Counted from the first letter of the stretch, positions 1 through 6,386 are shown. The stretch: 10,819 nucleotides of DNA from Candidatus Omnitrophota bacterium (GCA_030622705.1 JAUXFU010000014.1:1-10819); one strand, 5' to 3'. Notes: generated by a model not told the origin, from the sequence alone. Program-made: numbers and translations.

Positions 1-32
1 AAGCTGCTTTGGCTAAAATCGCCATTCGCTAA
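1..32 (+). CDS. Possible C-terminal tail of an upstream gene (partial)
   Basis: In the third forward frame the window opens with codons for AALAKIAIR followed by a TAA stop at 30-32. The peptide looks like an ordinary protein end, and a small hairpin with a T run follows 8 bases later, as would suit the end of a gene. Only nine residues are visible, so no family can be named. Another forward frame stays open as far as 117 but would read through the repeat words, which makes it less likely. Confidence 0.25.
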   Translation, partial: AALAKIAIR

Positions 33-39
33 AAAACTG

Positions 40-62
40 TCAGATTCATTTTATCTGATTTT
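40..62 (+). terminator. Weak hairpin with T run before dapF
   Basis: TCAGAT at 40-45 pairs with ATCTGA at 53-58 across a 7-base loop, followed by four T at 59-62 and preceded by an A run at 31-36. This has the layout of a Rho-independent terminator, but the stem is only six pairs and mostly A/T, so it may be weak. It would separate the upstream gene from the dap cluster. Confidence 0.3.
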
Positions 63-68
63 GCGAAA

Positions 69-113
69 ATCCGTGGTTATCCGTGAATTAAATCCGCGGT
101 CATCCGCGATTAA
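69..113. repeat. Tandem pair of 23/22-bp units built on ATCCGYG
   Basis: Two head-to-tail units lie at 69-91 and 92-113. Each contains the heptamer ATCCGYG twice and ends in ATTAA, so ATCCGYG starts at 69, 79, 92 and 102. The copies differ mainly by T/C changes. The array ends four bases before the dapF start and leaves no room for a normal ribosome binding site. A related word, CATCCGTGGTT, recurs in the next gap at 1071-1081. Confidence 0.8.
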
Positions 114-116
114 ATA

Positions 117-977
117 ATGAATTATTTTTACGCGAATATTTCTTCTCCGGTTAAGTTTAGTAAAATGGTAGCTTCGGGGAATGACTTTGTTCTTCTTGAT
201 ACCCGTAGGGAAAAAATCGCACGCTCTAAATTATCATTACTATCAACACAAATATGCCCCCGAAAGTATGGTGTAGGCGCGGATGGGGTTTTGGTTTTGG
301 AAAAATCGAAAAAAGCGGATATTAAGATGCGGATTTTTAATCCTGATGGCTCAGAGCCGCAGATGTGTGGGAATGGGGTAAGGTGCGCGGCGCTCTATTG
401 CGCCGGGAGCCGCAGACGCCGGATAAAAATTGAAACAAAAGCAGGGCTTATCGAGGCTGAGGTTAATAGGAGTAATGCCGGGGTTAAGATTAAGATGTCA
501 GAGCCAATGGATATAAGATTGGATATGTGTTTAAACGTAGCCAGGCGAAAAATAAGGGTAAATTTTATTAATACCGGTGTTCCCCATGCGGTCATCTTTG
601 TAGAGGGAATCGGTAAGATAGACGTGGTTAATATCGGCAGACAGATACGTTTTCATAAAAGATTCTTACCTGATGGAACAAATGTTGATTTTGTGCAAAT
701 AATCGACGATAATAATATAAGGATAAGGACTTATGAGCGCGGGGTGGAGGATGAAACCCTTGCCTGCGGGACCGGATCAGTGGCCGCAGCGTTAATAACC
801 AATTACAAATTACCGGTTTCCGGTTACCGGCGGATAAACGTTCATACAAAAAGCGGCGAGGTTTTAAAGGTGGGGTTTATTTTGGCCGGTGGTATATTCA
901 GTGATGTTTGGTTGGAGGGTCAAGCCAGGCAGATATATCTGGGTGTTATAAATAAAAGAAAATCTCATACAAATTAG
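117..977 (+). CDS. dapF: Diaminopimelate epimerase DapF
   Basis: DapF interconverts LL- and meso-diaminopimelate in the cytoplasm, the last step before meso-DAP enters peptidoglycan or is decarboxylated to lysine. The 286-residue protein shows both halves of the family fold, each with its catalytic cysteine: Cys84 in the NPDGSEPQMCGNGVR block (about 75-89) and Cys217 in the ETLACGTGS block (about 213-221). The N-terminal GNDF motif (21-24) and the GVPHAV segment (about 154-159) are also typical. The protein is slightly longer than usual because about eleven residues precede the usual VKFSKM start region. No alternative start codon occurs at that point, and the ATG at 117 has no clear Shine-Dalgarno sequence, so the exact start is less certain than the identity. 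It leads the cluster dapF-dapA-dapB-dapL. Confidence 0.97.
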   Translation: MNYFYANISSPVKFSKMVASGNDFVLLDTRREKIARSKLSLLSTQICPRKYGVGADGVLVLEKSKKADIKMRIFNPDGSEPQMCGNGVRCAALYCAGSRRRRIKIETKAGLIEAEVNRSNAGVKIKMSEPMDIRLDMCLNVARRKIRVNFINTGVPHAVIFVEGIGKIDVVNIGRQIRFHKRFLPDGTNVDFVQIIDDNNIRIRTYERGVEDETLACGTGSVAAALITNYKLPVSGYRRINVHTKSGEVLKVGFILAGGIFSDVWLEGQARQIYLGVINKRKSHTN

Positions 978-1062
978 GGAGATTAGGTAATTGGAGGATC
1001 GGGATCTAGTATTCTAATTCCCCAATAACCTTAATATTTACCGAATTAGTGAATAATATAAG

Positions 1063-1120
1063 TCTGTGTTCATCCGTGGTTTCATAAGTTTTTAATCTTG
1101 TTAATCTAGTGAAATCTTGT
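1063..1120. repeat. ATCCGTGG word followed by three 9-bp units
   Basis: The 165-base gap between dapF and dapA carries CTGTGTTCATCCGTGGTTT at 1064-1082, which repeats the core word of the array before dapF. It then carries three near-identical 9-bp units at 1093-1101 (TAATCTTGT), 1102-1110 (TAATCTAGT) and 1112-1120 (AAATCTTGT). The first part of the gap (973-1001) holds loose ATTAGG/ATTGG/GGATC words that may be a decayed array. I see no lysine riboswitch or convincing promoter here. Confidence 0.7.
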
Positions 1121-1130
1121 AGTTTTAAAT

Positions 1131-1136
1131 AGGAGG
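1131..1136 (+). promoter_or_regulatory. Ribosome binding site of dapA
   Basis: AGGAGG stands six bases before the ATG at 1143 and matches the anti-Shine-Dalgarno core. It fixes the dapA start and contrasts with dapF, folK and nadX, which have no clear site. Confidence 0.9.
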
Positions 1137-1142
1137 TTACTA

Positions 1143-2021
1143 ATGTTTAAAGGTTCAATTGTCGCCATTGTTACCCCATTTGATAATGGAAAAGTCAGCG
1201 AGCAAAAATTGAAGGAGTTGGTGGAATTTCAGATTAAAAACGGAACCTCAGGGATTGTGCCCTGTGGGACAACCGGGGAGTCGCCTACCTTGTCAACACA
1301 GGAACACGAAAAGGTAATCGAAGTTGTTATTAAGGCATCCGGAAAAAGGGTGCCGGTAATTGCCGGAACAGGCTCCAACAGTACCCAGGAGGCAGTAGAA
1401 TTATCTGTCCATGCCGAAAAGGCAGGCGCGGATGGGTTACTTTTAGTTTCTCCTTATTATAACAAGCCGACACAGCAGGGCTTATATTTGCATTTCAAGA
1501 AGATTGCAGACAGCGTTAAAATTCCGGTTGTCCTTTATAATATTGCCTCGCGTACCGGGATAAATATTCAGCCGGAGACTATTGCCCGCTTAGCCGGTGA
1601 ATGTAAGAATATTGTTGGGGTAAAAGAGGCTTCGGGGAGTTTGGAGCAGATGTCGCACATAAAGGCATTATGCGGCGGGAACTTCGATTTAATCTCCGGT
1701 GATGATGCCTTGACTTTACCGCTTTTAGCCATTGGCGGGACAGGGGTAATCTCTGTGGTGGCAAATATTGTCCCCCGGGATGTGGCGGATATGATTGAGG
1801 CATTTAATCAGGGTAATATAAAAAAGGCGCAAACCCTGCATTATAAACTTGTATCGCTGGTTAAGGCAATGTTTATTGAGACTAATCCTATTCCGGTTAA
1901 GACGGCGATGGGGTTAATTGGGATATGCCAGGCAGGCCTGCGGCTTCCTTTGTGTGCGATGTCGCCCGCGAATTTAGAGAAGCTAAAAGCAGCCTTAAAA
2001 GAATACGGGTTGTTGTATTGA
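1143..2021 (+). CDS. dapA: 4-hydroxy-tetrahydrodipicolinate synthase DapA
   Basis: DapA condenses pyruvate with aspartate semialdehyde to give 4-hydroxy-tetrahydrodipicolinate, the committed step to diaminopimelate and lysine. The 292-residue length is that of the family, a TIM barrel that usually forms tetramers. Visible active-site elements are the GTTGES loop with Thr43-Thr44 (42-47), Tyr106 in the SPYYNKP segment, Tyr132 in the YNIASRTG segment with Arg137, and the Schiff-base Lys161 in GVKEASG. The usual YNVPSRTG appears here as YNIASRTG, so the proline is replaced by alanine, while the reactive tyrosine and arginine are kept. Its TGA stop lies inside the first unit of an 8-bp tandem array. 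It is followed by dapB after 97 bases on the same strand. Confidence 0.98.
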   Translation: MFKGSIVAIVTPFDNGKVSEQKLKELVEFQIKNGTSGIVPCGTTGESPTLSTQEHEKVIEVVIKASGKRVPVIAGTGSNSTQEAVELSVHAEKAGADGLLLVSPYYNKPTQQGLYLHFKKIADSVKIPVVLYNIASRTGINIQPETIARLAGECKNIVGVKEASGSLEQMSHIKALCGGNFDLISGDDALTLPLLAIGGTGVISVVANIVPRDVADMIEAFNQGNIKKAQTLHYKLVSLVKAMFIETNPIPVKTAMGLIGICQAGLRLPLCAMSPANLEKLKAALKEYGLLY

Positions 2022-2049
2022 TATATTGATATATTGTTATATTGTTATA
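2018..2049. repeat. Four tandem 8-bp units overlapping the dapA stop
   Basis: Four octamers run without interruption: TTGATATA at 2018 and 2026, then TTGTTATA at 2034 and 2042. The dapA stop codon (2019-2021) is part of the first unit. The second pair is a rotation of GTTATATT, the unit of the array after nadX at 6355-6386. Confidence 0.85.
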
Positions 2050-2056
2050 GTTAAAA

Positions 2057-2105
2057 AACCGATAGCCAAAAACTTAAAACCGACAACTGATAACTGAAAA
2101 CTAAA
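2057..2105. repeat. Seven tandem degenerate 7-bp units before dapB
   Basis: Reading in strict steps of seven from 2057 gives units starting at 2057, 2064, 2071, 2078, 2085, 2092 and 2099. Five of the seven fit an AACYGAW or AACTRAA pattern (for example AACCGAC and AACTGAT), and only the unit at 2064 departs strongly. The array ends three bases before the G-rich ribosome binding site of dapB. It is too short in period for CRISPR and codes for nothing. Confidence 0.8.
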
Positions 2106-2107
2106 TT

Positions 2108-2114
2108 AGGGGGG
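2108..2114 (+). promoter_or_regulatory. Ribosome binding site of dapB
   Basis: An A followed by six G stands four bases before the ATG at 2119. It is purine-rich and can pair with the anti-Shine-Dalgarno, although the spacing is short. It supports the chosen dapB start. Confidence 0.7.
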
Positions 2115-2118
2115 TACA

Positions 2119-2835
2119 ATGATTAAGCTTGGTATTGCCGGGGTATGCGGCCGGATGGGCAGGCGTATCCTGGAATTAGCTTGCAGGGATAAAGAGTTTA
2201 GTGTTAATTTAGCCCTGGAGGCAAAGGGTATTCCCGCTATTGGTAGAAATATTAGAGGGGTTAAAATTTCCTCTAATCCTGATGGGTTATTTTTGGTGGA
2301 TGCGTTTGTTGATTTTACCGCTGCTTCAGGCACGGCAACAAATCTGGATTTTCTGGCACGCTACAAAAAGCCGTCGGTTATTGGAACAACCGGGCTTAAT
2401 TCTGAACAATTAAATAAACTGCAGGAGATATCAAGGGTTGTGCCGATTGTTTTTTCTCCCAATATGTCGGTAGGGATGAATATCTTATTTGGTATTTTGC
2501 CTGAGATTGCCAGGAGGTTAGGGCCTGATTACAGTATCGAAATAACCGAGGCGCATCATAAAGCTAAGAAAGACGCTCCTTCAGGCACGGCAAAGAAAAT
2601 CGGTCGGGTTCTTACTGATGTTACGGGCAGGGATGTCTCTATTCATTCCATAAGATTGGGCGATATCATTGGCGATCACACAATAATTTTTGCCGGAAAC
2701 GCCGAACGCATCGAGATAAAGCATCAGGCGCATTCACGCGATTTATTTGCTATCGGCGCTTTAAAGGCCGTAAAGTGGGTGATTGATAAACCTGCCGGAC
2801 TTTACTCAATGCAGGATGTGTTGGGTAGAGAGTAA
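2119..2835 (+). CDS. dapB: 4-hydroxy-tetrahydrodipicolinate reductase DapB
   Basis: DapB reduces the DapA product to tetrahydrodipicolinate with NAD(P)H. The N-terminal Rossmann motif is GVCGRMG (8-14). The C-terminal catalytic block reads EAHHKAKKDAPSGTA (144-158), with the proton-donor His146, His147 and Lys150 matching the family's H-H-x-x-K arrangement, and the protein ends in the typical GLYSMQDVLG. At 238 residues it is about 35 shorter than the E. coli enzyme, which is common in the compact bacterial versions. After strand two the cofactor loop reads LEAKG: Glu34 is kept, but the arginine next to it in E. coli is alanine here, which may favour NADH; that is inference. Its product is the substrate of the DapL enzyme encoded next. 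Confidence 0.97.
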   Translation: MIKLGIAGVCGRMGRRILELACRDKEFSVNLALEAKGIPAIGRNIRGVKISSNPDGLFLVDAFVDFTAASGTATNLDFLARYKKPSVIGTTGLNSEQLNKLQEISRVVPIVFSPNMSVGMNILFGILPEIARRLGPDYSIEITEAHHKAKKDAPSGTAKKIGRVLTDVTGRDVSIHSIRLGDIIGDHTIIFAGNAERIEIKHQAHSRDLFAIGALKAVKWVIDKPAGLYSMQDVLGRE

Positions 2836-2841
2836 GGTGTC

Positions 2842-2895
2842 CCGCTAAAGCGTGATCCCGCCTTCCGCCACAGCGTGATCCCGCCACAGGCGGGA
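2842..2895. repeat. Direct repeat and GC-rich hairpin after dapB
   Basis: The 14-mer AGCGTGATCCCGCC occurs twice, at 2849-2862 and 2872-2885, with a 23-base period. The second copy forms the left arm of a perfect 7-bp hairpin, TCCCGCC at 2879-2885 with GGCGGGA at 2889-2895, around a 3-base loop. No T run follows on the + strand, so it is a poor terminator candidate. The word ATCCCGCC also forms a hairpin arm after uvrA (9729-9736), which suggests a dispersed palindromic family. The rest of the gap before dapL shows no clear ribosome binding site. Confidence 0.75.
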
Positions 2896-2934
2896 AAAGG
2901 TTATAGGGTACAGGAAAATCATGATGGGTATTAG

Positions 2935-4113
2935 ATGAATATAGATATTTCCCGACGGTTAAAAAAACTGCCGCCTTATCTTTTTTTGGAAATTGACCGG
3001 GCCAAGAGAAAGGCAAGACAGCAGGGCAGGGACATTATTGATTTTGGTATTGGTGATCCGGACAGGCCTACGTCGGCTCATATAATTAATGCGCTGGCTA
3101 AAGCCGCGCGAGACCCGGCAAATCACCGTTATGCCTTAGATCAGGGGATGCCGGTTTTGCGCCGGGAAATTGCCGCCTGGTATAAGAGGCGCTTTGGCGT
3201 TTTACTTGATCCGGAAACAGAGATTTTACCTCTTATCGGCTCCAAGGAAGGCATTGCCCATCTGCCCTTAGCTGTTCTTAATCCCGGTGATTACGCTTTA
3301 ATCCCTGATCCCTGTTACCCCCCTTACAGGGCAGGAGCAATATTAGCCGGCGGGGTAATTTATTCCTTGCCTCTATTGGAGAAAAACAATTTTCTTCCCG
3401 AATTCACAAAAATCCCCGCGAATATTTTGAAGAAAGCACGCCTGCTTTATATAAATTATCCCAATAATCCTACTGCGGCAGTGGCCAAAAAAGAATTTTA
3501 TCGTCAGGCGGCTCATTTTGCCCGGAAGAATAATATTATCGTTATTTCTGATTTAGCTTATTCGGAAATCTGTTTTGATGGTTTTAGGGCGCCAAGTTTT
3601 CTGGAAACAGAATCAGGTAAGCGGGTGGGGATTGAATTTCATTCTTTATCCAAGACTTATAATATGACCGGCTGGCGCATTGGCTTTGCCTGCGGAAATA
3701 AGAATTTGGTAAGCGCCTTGAGTAAGATAAAATCAAACATTGACTCAGGTATATTTAGCGCAATCCAGATCGCAGGTATTACTGCTTTGAAGGGGTCACA
3801 GGAAAAGGTTGAAAAGACGCGCCGGGTTTACCGGCAGAGACGGGATATCCTGGTTCAGGGATTAAATTCCTTGGGATGGAAGGTAGTCAAGCCGACAGCA
3901 ACCTTTTATCTGTGGGTAAAGATACCCGGGGGGCACAGCTTTAGCACGAATTCCATGGTTTTTTCCCGGAAGCTGTTAAGCCATGCGGATATTGTGGTTA
4001 CCCCGGGGGTAGGATTTGGTAAATACAGTGAGGGCTATGTGCGTTTTGCCCTTACCGTTGATAAACAAAGAATAAAAGAGGCGGTTAATAGGCTAAAAAA
4101 AATCGAAGTTTGA
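2935..4113 (+). CDS. dapL: LL-diaminopimelate aminotransferase DapL
   Basis: DapL converts tetrahydrodipicolinate straight to LL-diaminopimelate, using glutamate as amino donor and bypassing the succinyl or acetyl intermediates. It is a PLP enzyme of fold type I. The PLP lysine is Lys240 in SLSKTYNMTGWRIG (237-250). Further PLP contacts are in NYPNNPT (174-180) and SDLAY (205-209, Asp206 and Tyr209), and the substrate-binding arginine is in YVRFALT near the C terminus. The N-terminal PPYLFLEI, the GIGDPDRPT block (38-46) and IKSNIDSG are characteristic of DapL rather than AspC-like aminotransferases. At 392 residues it is close to the bacterial DapL length. Its place directly after dapB and with dapF supports the assignment. 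The ATG at 2935 has no good ribosome binding site, but the N terminus aligns well with the family as I recall it. Confidence 0.95.
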   Translation: MNIDISRRLKKLPPYLFLEIDRAKRKARQQGRDIIDFGIGDPDRPTSAHIINALAKAARDPANHRYALDQGMPVLRREIAAWYKRRFGVLLDPETEILPLIGSKEGIAHLPLAVLNPGDYALIPDPCYPPYRAGAILAGGVIYSLPLLEKNNFLPEFTKIPANILKKARLLYINYPNNPTAAVAKKEFYRQAAHFARKNNIIVISDLAYSEICFDGFRAPSFLETESGKRVGIEFHSLSKTYNMTGWRIGFACGNKNLVSALSKIKSNIDSGIFSAIQIAGITALKGSQEKVEKTRRVYRQRRDILVQGLNSLGWKVVKPTATFYLWVKIPGGHSFSTNSMVFSRKLLSHADIVVTPGVGFGKYSEGYVRFALTVDKQRIKEAVNRLKKIEV

Positions 4114-4190
4114 TCCTCGATACTTGATCCTCGATACTCGTAAATGCAATATCGGGAATCGAGAATCGGGAATCGAGCATCGAGAATGAT
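4112..4190. repeat. Two inverted 7-bp arrays filling the dapL-folK gap
   Basis: From the dapL stop, four heptamers run at 4112, 4119, 4126 and 4133, alternating GATCCTC with GATACTT or GATACTC. After a short spacer, five more run at 4151, 4158, 4165, 4172 and 4179, alternating ATCGGGA with ATCGAGA or ATCGAGC. The second set is the reverse complement of the same word family. As a result CTCGATACTCG (4130-4140) pairs with CGAGCATCGAG (4174-4184) with one mismatch, giving an 11-position stem that ends six bases before the folK start. The only Shine-Dalgarno-like bases for folK (GAG, 4182-4184) lie inside this stem. Confidence 0.85.
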
Positions 4191-4646
4191 ATGGTAACTT
4201 CTTACATTAGTCTTGGTTCAAATTTAGGCAACAGGCAATATTACATAAAGGCAGCAATAAGAAGGTTAAGGGCATTGATGGATACGCGGATTATTAAGAT
4301 TTCCAGGATAATCCAAACTCAACCGGACTCAGACATCCCGCAGGGTTTATACCTGAATTGTGTCATCGAGGTTAAAACAGGCCTGTCTCCTTATGAGCTT
4401 TTAAAGAGATTGCAGAGGATTGAGGTTGATTTGGGCAGGGTTCGCGCTATGAAGAATGGCCCCCGCACTATTGATTTGGATATTTTAGTTTACGGTGATA
4501 CCCGGATTAAGGAACGTTCTCTGTGTTTGCCTCATCCGCGGATGTTAAAACGGGAATTTGTAATGAAGCCCTTGCGTGAGATTGCTCCCGGGGTAGTAAA
4601 AGGGCTAAAAGGTAAAACTACCAGGCACACGGGATTAAAGCGATGA
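4191..4646 (+). CDS. folK: Dihydropterin pyrophosphokinase FolK (HPPK)
   Basis: FolK moves pyrophosphate from ATP to 6-hydroxymethyl-7,8-dihydropterin, activating it for joining to p-aminobenzoate in folate synthesis. The 151-residue protein has the family landmarks in order: the N-terminal SLGSNLGNR (7-15), Asn55 in the YLNCVIEV strand, LGRVR (81-85), and the metal-binding GPRTIDLDIL block with Asp95 and Asp97, then LPHPRMLKREFVMKPL. The tryptophan often found just before GPRTID is Asn89 here, a variation seen elsewhere in the family. Its stop overlaps the panC start by four bases, so the two are probably translationally coupled. No folP, folB or folE is in the window. A linked folK and panC is also known from E. 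coli, but there panB lies between them. Confidence 0.97.
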   Translation: MVTSYISLGSNLGNRQYYIKAAIRRLRALMDTRIIKISRIIQTQPDSDIPQGLYLNCVIEVKTGLSPYELLKRLQRIEVDLGRVRAMKNGPRTIDLDILVYGDTRIKERSLCLPHPRMLKREFVMKPLREIAPGVVKGLKGKTTRHTGLKR

Positions 4647-5500
4647 GGGTTATCCGGAATATCAAACATATTCAGAAAACTACCTTGGCTTTACGGCAGC
4701 AGGGCAGGTCCATTGGCCTGGTGCCGACAATGGGAGCATTGCACGGCGGACATCTTAGTTTAATTGAGCAGGCGCGTAAAGAAAATGATTTTGTAGTTGT
4801 AAGTATTTTTGTTAATCCGGCTCAATTCGATCAAGATCGGGATCTTAGGCGATATCCGCGAACCCTGGAGGCTGATAAACGGCTTTGTAAAAAAAAGGGT
4901 GTTGATTTTGTGCTTTATCCTGATGCCGGCCGGATTTATGTTAAAGGGCATAAAACCTGGGTTCTTGTAGAGCAATTAAGCGGTGTTTTATGCGGTAAAT
5001 TCAGGCCCGGACATTTTAAGGGTGTGGCAACAATTGTAATTAAGCTGTTTAATATCGTTAATCCGGATATCGCGTATTTTGGCCAAAAAGATGCCCAGCA
5101 GGCAATCATTATTCAGCAGATGGTCAAAGACCTGAATATACCGGTTAAGATACGGGTTTTGCCGATAGTCAGAGAGTCCGATGGTTTGGCTTTAAGTTCC
5201 CGCAATAAATATCTGACTGTTAAACAGAGACAGGACGCAACGGTTTTATTCGAGGCCCTAAAAAAGGCACAAACAATAATTGCCCATGGTATGATTAGTT
5301 CAGCAGGGCTTATCCGCGCGATGCGGGGAGTTATCCGGAAAAAGAAAACAGCGCGAATTCAATATATCGAAGTTGTTGATTTAAATGAATTAAGGCCGGT
5401 AAAGTTGATTCGGGATAAGGTAATGATTGTCTTAAGCGTATTGATTGGCAAAACGCGGCTAATTGATAACATTATTGCAAAACCACAGAGTAGTGAGTAA
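4643..5500 (+). CDS. panC: Pantothenate synthetase PanC
   Basis: PanC joins pantoate and beta-alanine with ATP through a pantoyl-adenylate to give pantothenate, the precursor of coenzyme A. The 285-residue length is typical. The nucleotidyl-transferase signature is PTMGALHGGHLSL (28-40) with His34 and His37. FVNPAQF with Gln61 is the pantoate site, FGQKDAQQ (146-153) is the ATP loop, and ESDGLALSSRNKYL (178-191) carries the KMSKS-like SSRN motif. The loop reads GQKD where E. coli has GEKD, a common variant. The start overlaps the folK stop (ATGA at 4643-4646). Neither panB nor panD is in the window, so pantoate and beta-alanine must come from genes elsewhere. Confidence 0.98.
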   Translation: MRVIRNIKHIQKTTLALRQQGRSIGLVPTMGALHGGHLSLIEQARKENDFVVVSIFVNPAQFDQDRDLRRYPRTLEADKRLCKKKGVDFVLYPDAGRIYVKGHKTWVLVEQLSGVLCGKFRPGHFKGVATIVIKLFNIVNPDIAYFGQKDAQQAIIIQQMVKDLNIPVKIRVLPIVRESDGLALSSRNKYLTVKQRQDATVLFEALKKAQTIIAHGMISSAGLIRAMRGVIRKKKTARIQYIEVVDLNELRPVKLIRDKVMIVLSVLIGKTRLIDNIIAKPQSSE

Positions 5501-5533
5501 CTCGTTATCTCTAAAGATTATTAAAATCAGCTT

Positions 5534-6355
5534 ATGGCTAAGAAATTAAGGGTTGGAATTGTGGGCTGCGGAGCGATTGGAGGATCTCTGGCAAGGGTGA
5601 TTGTCAGCGATTTTGCCGGCCAGGCAAAATTAGTTTCTGTTTACGATATTGATAAAAATAAGATACTGCGTTTGACCGGTAAGCTAAGGGTTAAGCCTCT
5701 GGCCTCTAATTCGTTGGATTATTTAATAGAGAAGGCTGATTTGATAATTGAGGCAGCAGACTCAAAGAGTTCTTTAGGGATTGCCATGAGGGCTTTGAAT
5801 AAGGGGCGTGATATTATCATTTTAAGCGTGGGAGGAATAATTACTCATACGGAGCAGTTAAGAAATCTGGCCAGGAAAAAGAATGCCCGGATTTATATTC
5901 CCAGCGGAGCAATCTGCGGAATCGATGCCTTAAAAGGAGCCTCGCAAGGTAAGATTAAAAGCGTTGTTCTTACTACCCGTAAGAATCCAAGGTCACTTGA
6001 GGGTATAGAATATATTAGGCGCAAGGGGATAAAACTTGATAAAATTAAGAAAGATACGCTATTGTTCTCCGGCAGCGCACGTCAGGCAATTAAGTTGTTC
6101 CCTCGAAATATTAATGTTGCCGCAACATTAAGTATCGCAGGGATTGGCCAGTCAAGAACCCGGGTAAAGATTATCGCCTCTACCCGGGTAAAGAGGAATA
6201 TCCATGAAATTTGTATAGAATCGCAGATAGGCAGAATATCATCTCGGGTTGAGAATTTAGTGCATCCGGATAATCCAAAAACGAGTTTTCTGGCAGTGCT
6301 CTCGGCAGTTGCCACCCTAAAGCAGATTCTGGAACCGATAAGGGTTGGGACTTAG
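5534..6355 (+). CDS. nadX: L-aspartate dehydrogenase NadX
   Basis: NadX oxidises L-aspartate to iminoaspartate with NAD(P)+, feeding NadA in NAD synthesis in place of the flavoenzyme L-aspartate oxidase NadB. The 273-residue protein starts with a Rossmann motif, GIVGCGAIG (8-16). It then carries the family blocks IYIPSGAICGIDA (120-132), VVLTTRKNP (144-152), a second-domain segment FPRNINVAATLSIAGIG (189-205), NIHEI with the presumed catalytic His224, and NPKTS (247-251). The dehydrogenase needs no oxygen, so it suits an anaerobe, but that is inference about the host. The gene follows panC after 33 bases with no clear ribosome binding site, and its stop is the first base triplet leading into an 8-bp repeat. 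A different dehydrogenase of this fold is possible but less likely given these blocks. Confidence 0.92.
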   Translation: MAKKLRVGIVGCGAIGGSLARVIVSDFAGQAKLVSVYDIDKNKILRLTGKLRVKPLASNSLDYLIEKADLIIEAADSKSSLGIAMRALNKGRDIIILSVGGIITHTEQLRNLARKKNARIYIPSGAICGIDALKGASQGKIKSVVLTTRKNPRSLEGIEYIRRKGIKLDKIKKDTLLFSGSARQAIKLFPRNINVAATLSIAGIGQSRTRVKIIASTRVKRNIHEICIESQIGRISSRVENLVHPDNPKTSFLAVLSAVATLKQILEPIRVGT

Positions 6356-6386
6356 TTATACTGTTATATTGTTATACTGTTATATT
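6355..6386. repeat. Four tandem 8-bp units after nadX
   Basis: GTTATACT and GTTATATT alternate in four uninterrupted units at 6355, 6363, 6371 and 6379. The first base of the array is the last base of the nadX stop codon. GTTATATT is the same word, rotated, as in the array after dapA (2034-2049). The units contain TATACT and TATATT, which resemble -10 hexamers, but no paired -35 was found. Confidence 0.85.

Noticed and set aside
395..849. Open minus-strand frames inside dapF, and similar ones inside dapA, dapB, panC, nadX and uvrA
   Set aside because: They lie opposite well-conserved genes, have no ribosome binding sites or recognisable motifs, and their composition is that of shadow frames.
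978..1142. Lysine riboswitch in the leader of dapA
   Set aside because: The gap is long enough, but it consists of A/T-rich repeat words and no five-helix aptamer pattern was visible.
2879..2895. Rho-independent terminator after dapB
   Set aside because: The stem is perfect, but A rather than T follows on the + strand, so it is classed as a palindromic repeat.
2921..2938. Five-codon leader ORF (MMGIR, then stop) overlapping the dapL start by ATGA
   Set aside because: It is short enough to occur by chance, only a weak AGG precedes it, and no attenuator structure goes with it.
4112..4190. CRISPR array
   Set aside because: Units are 7 bp with no unique spacers of constant length, and no cas genes are present. 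The same holds for the other tandem arrays.
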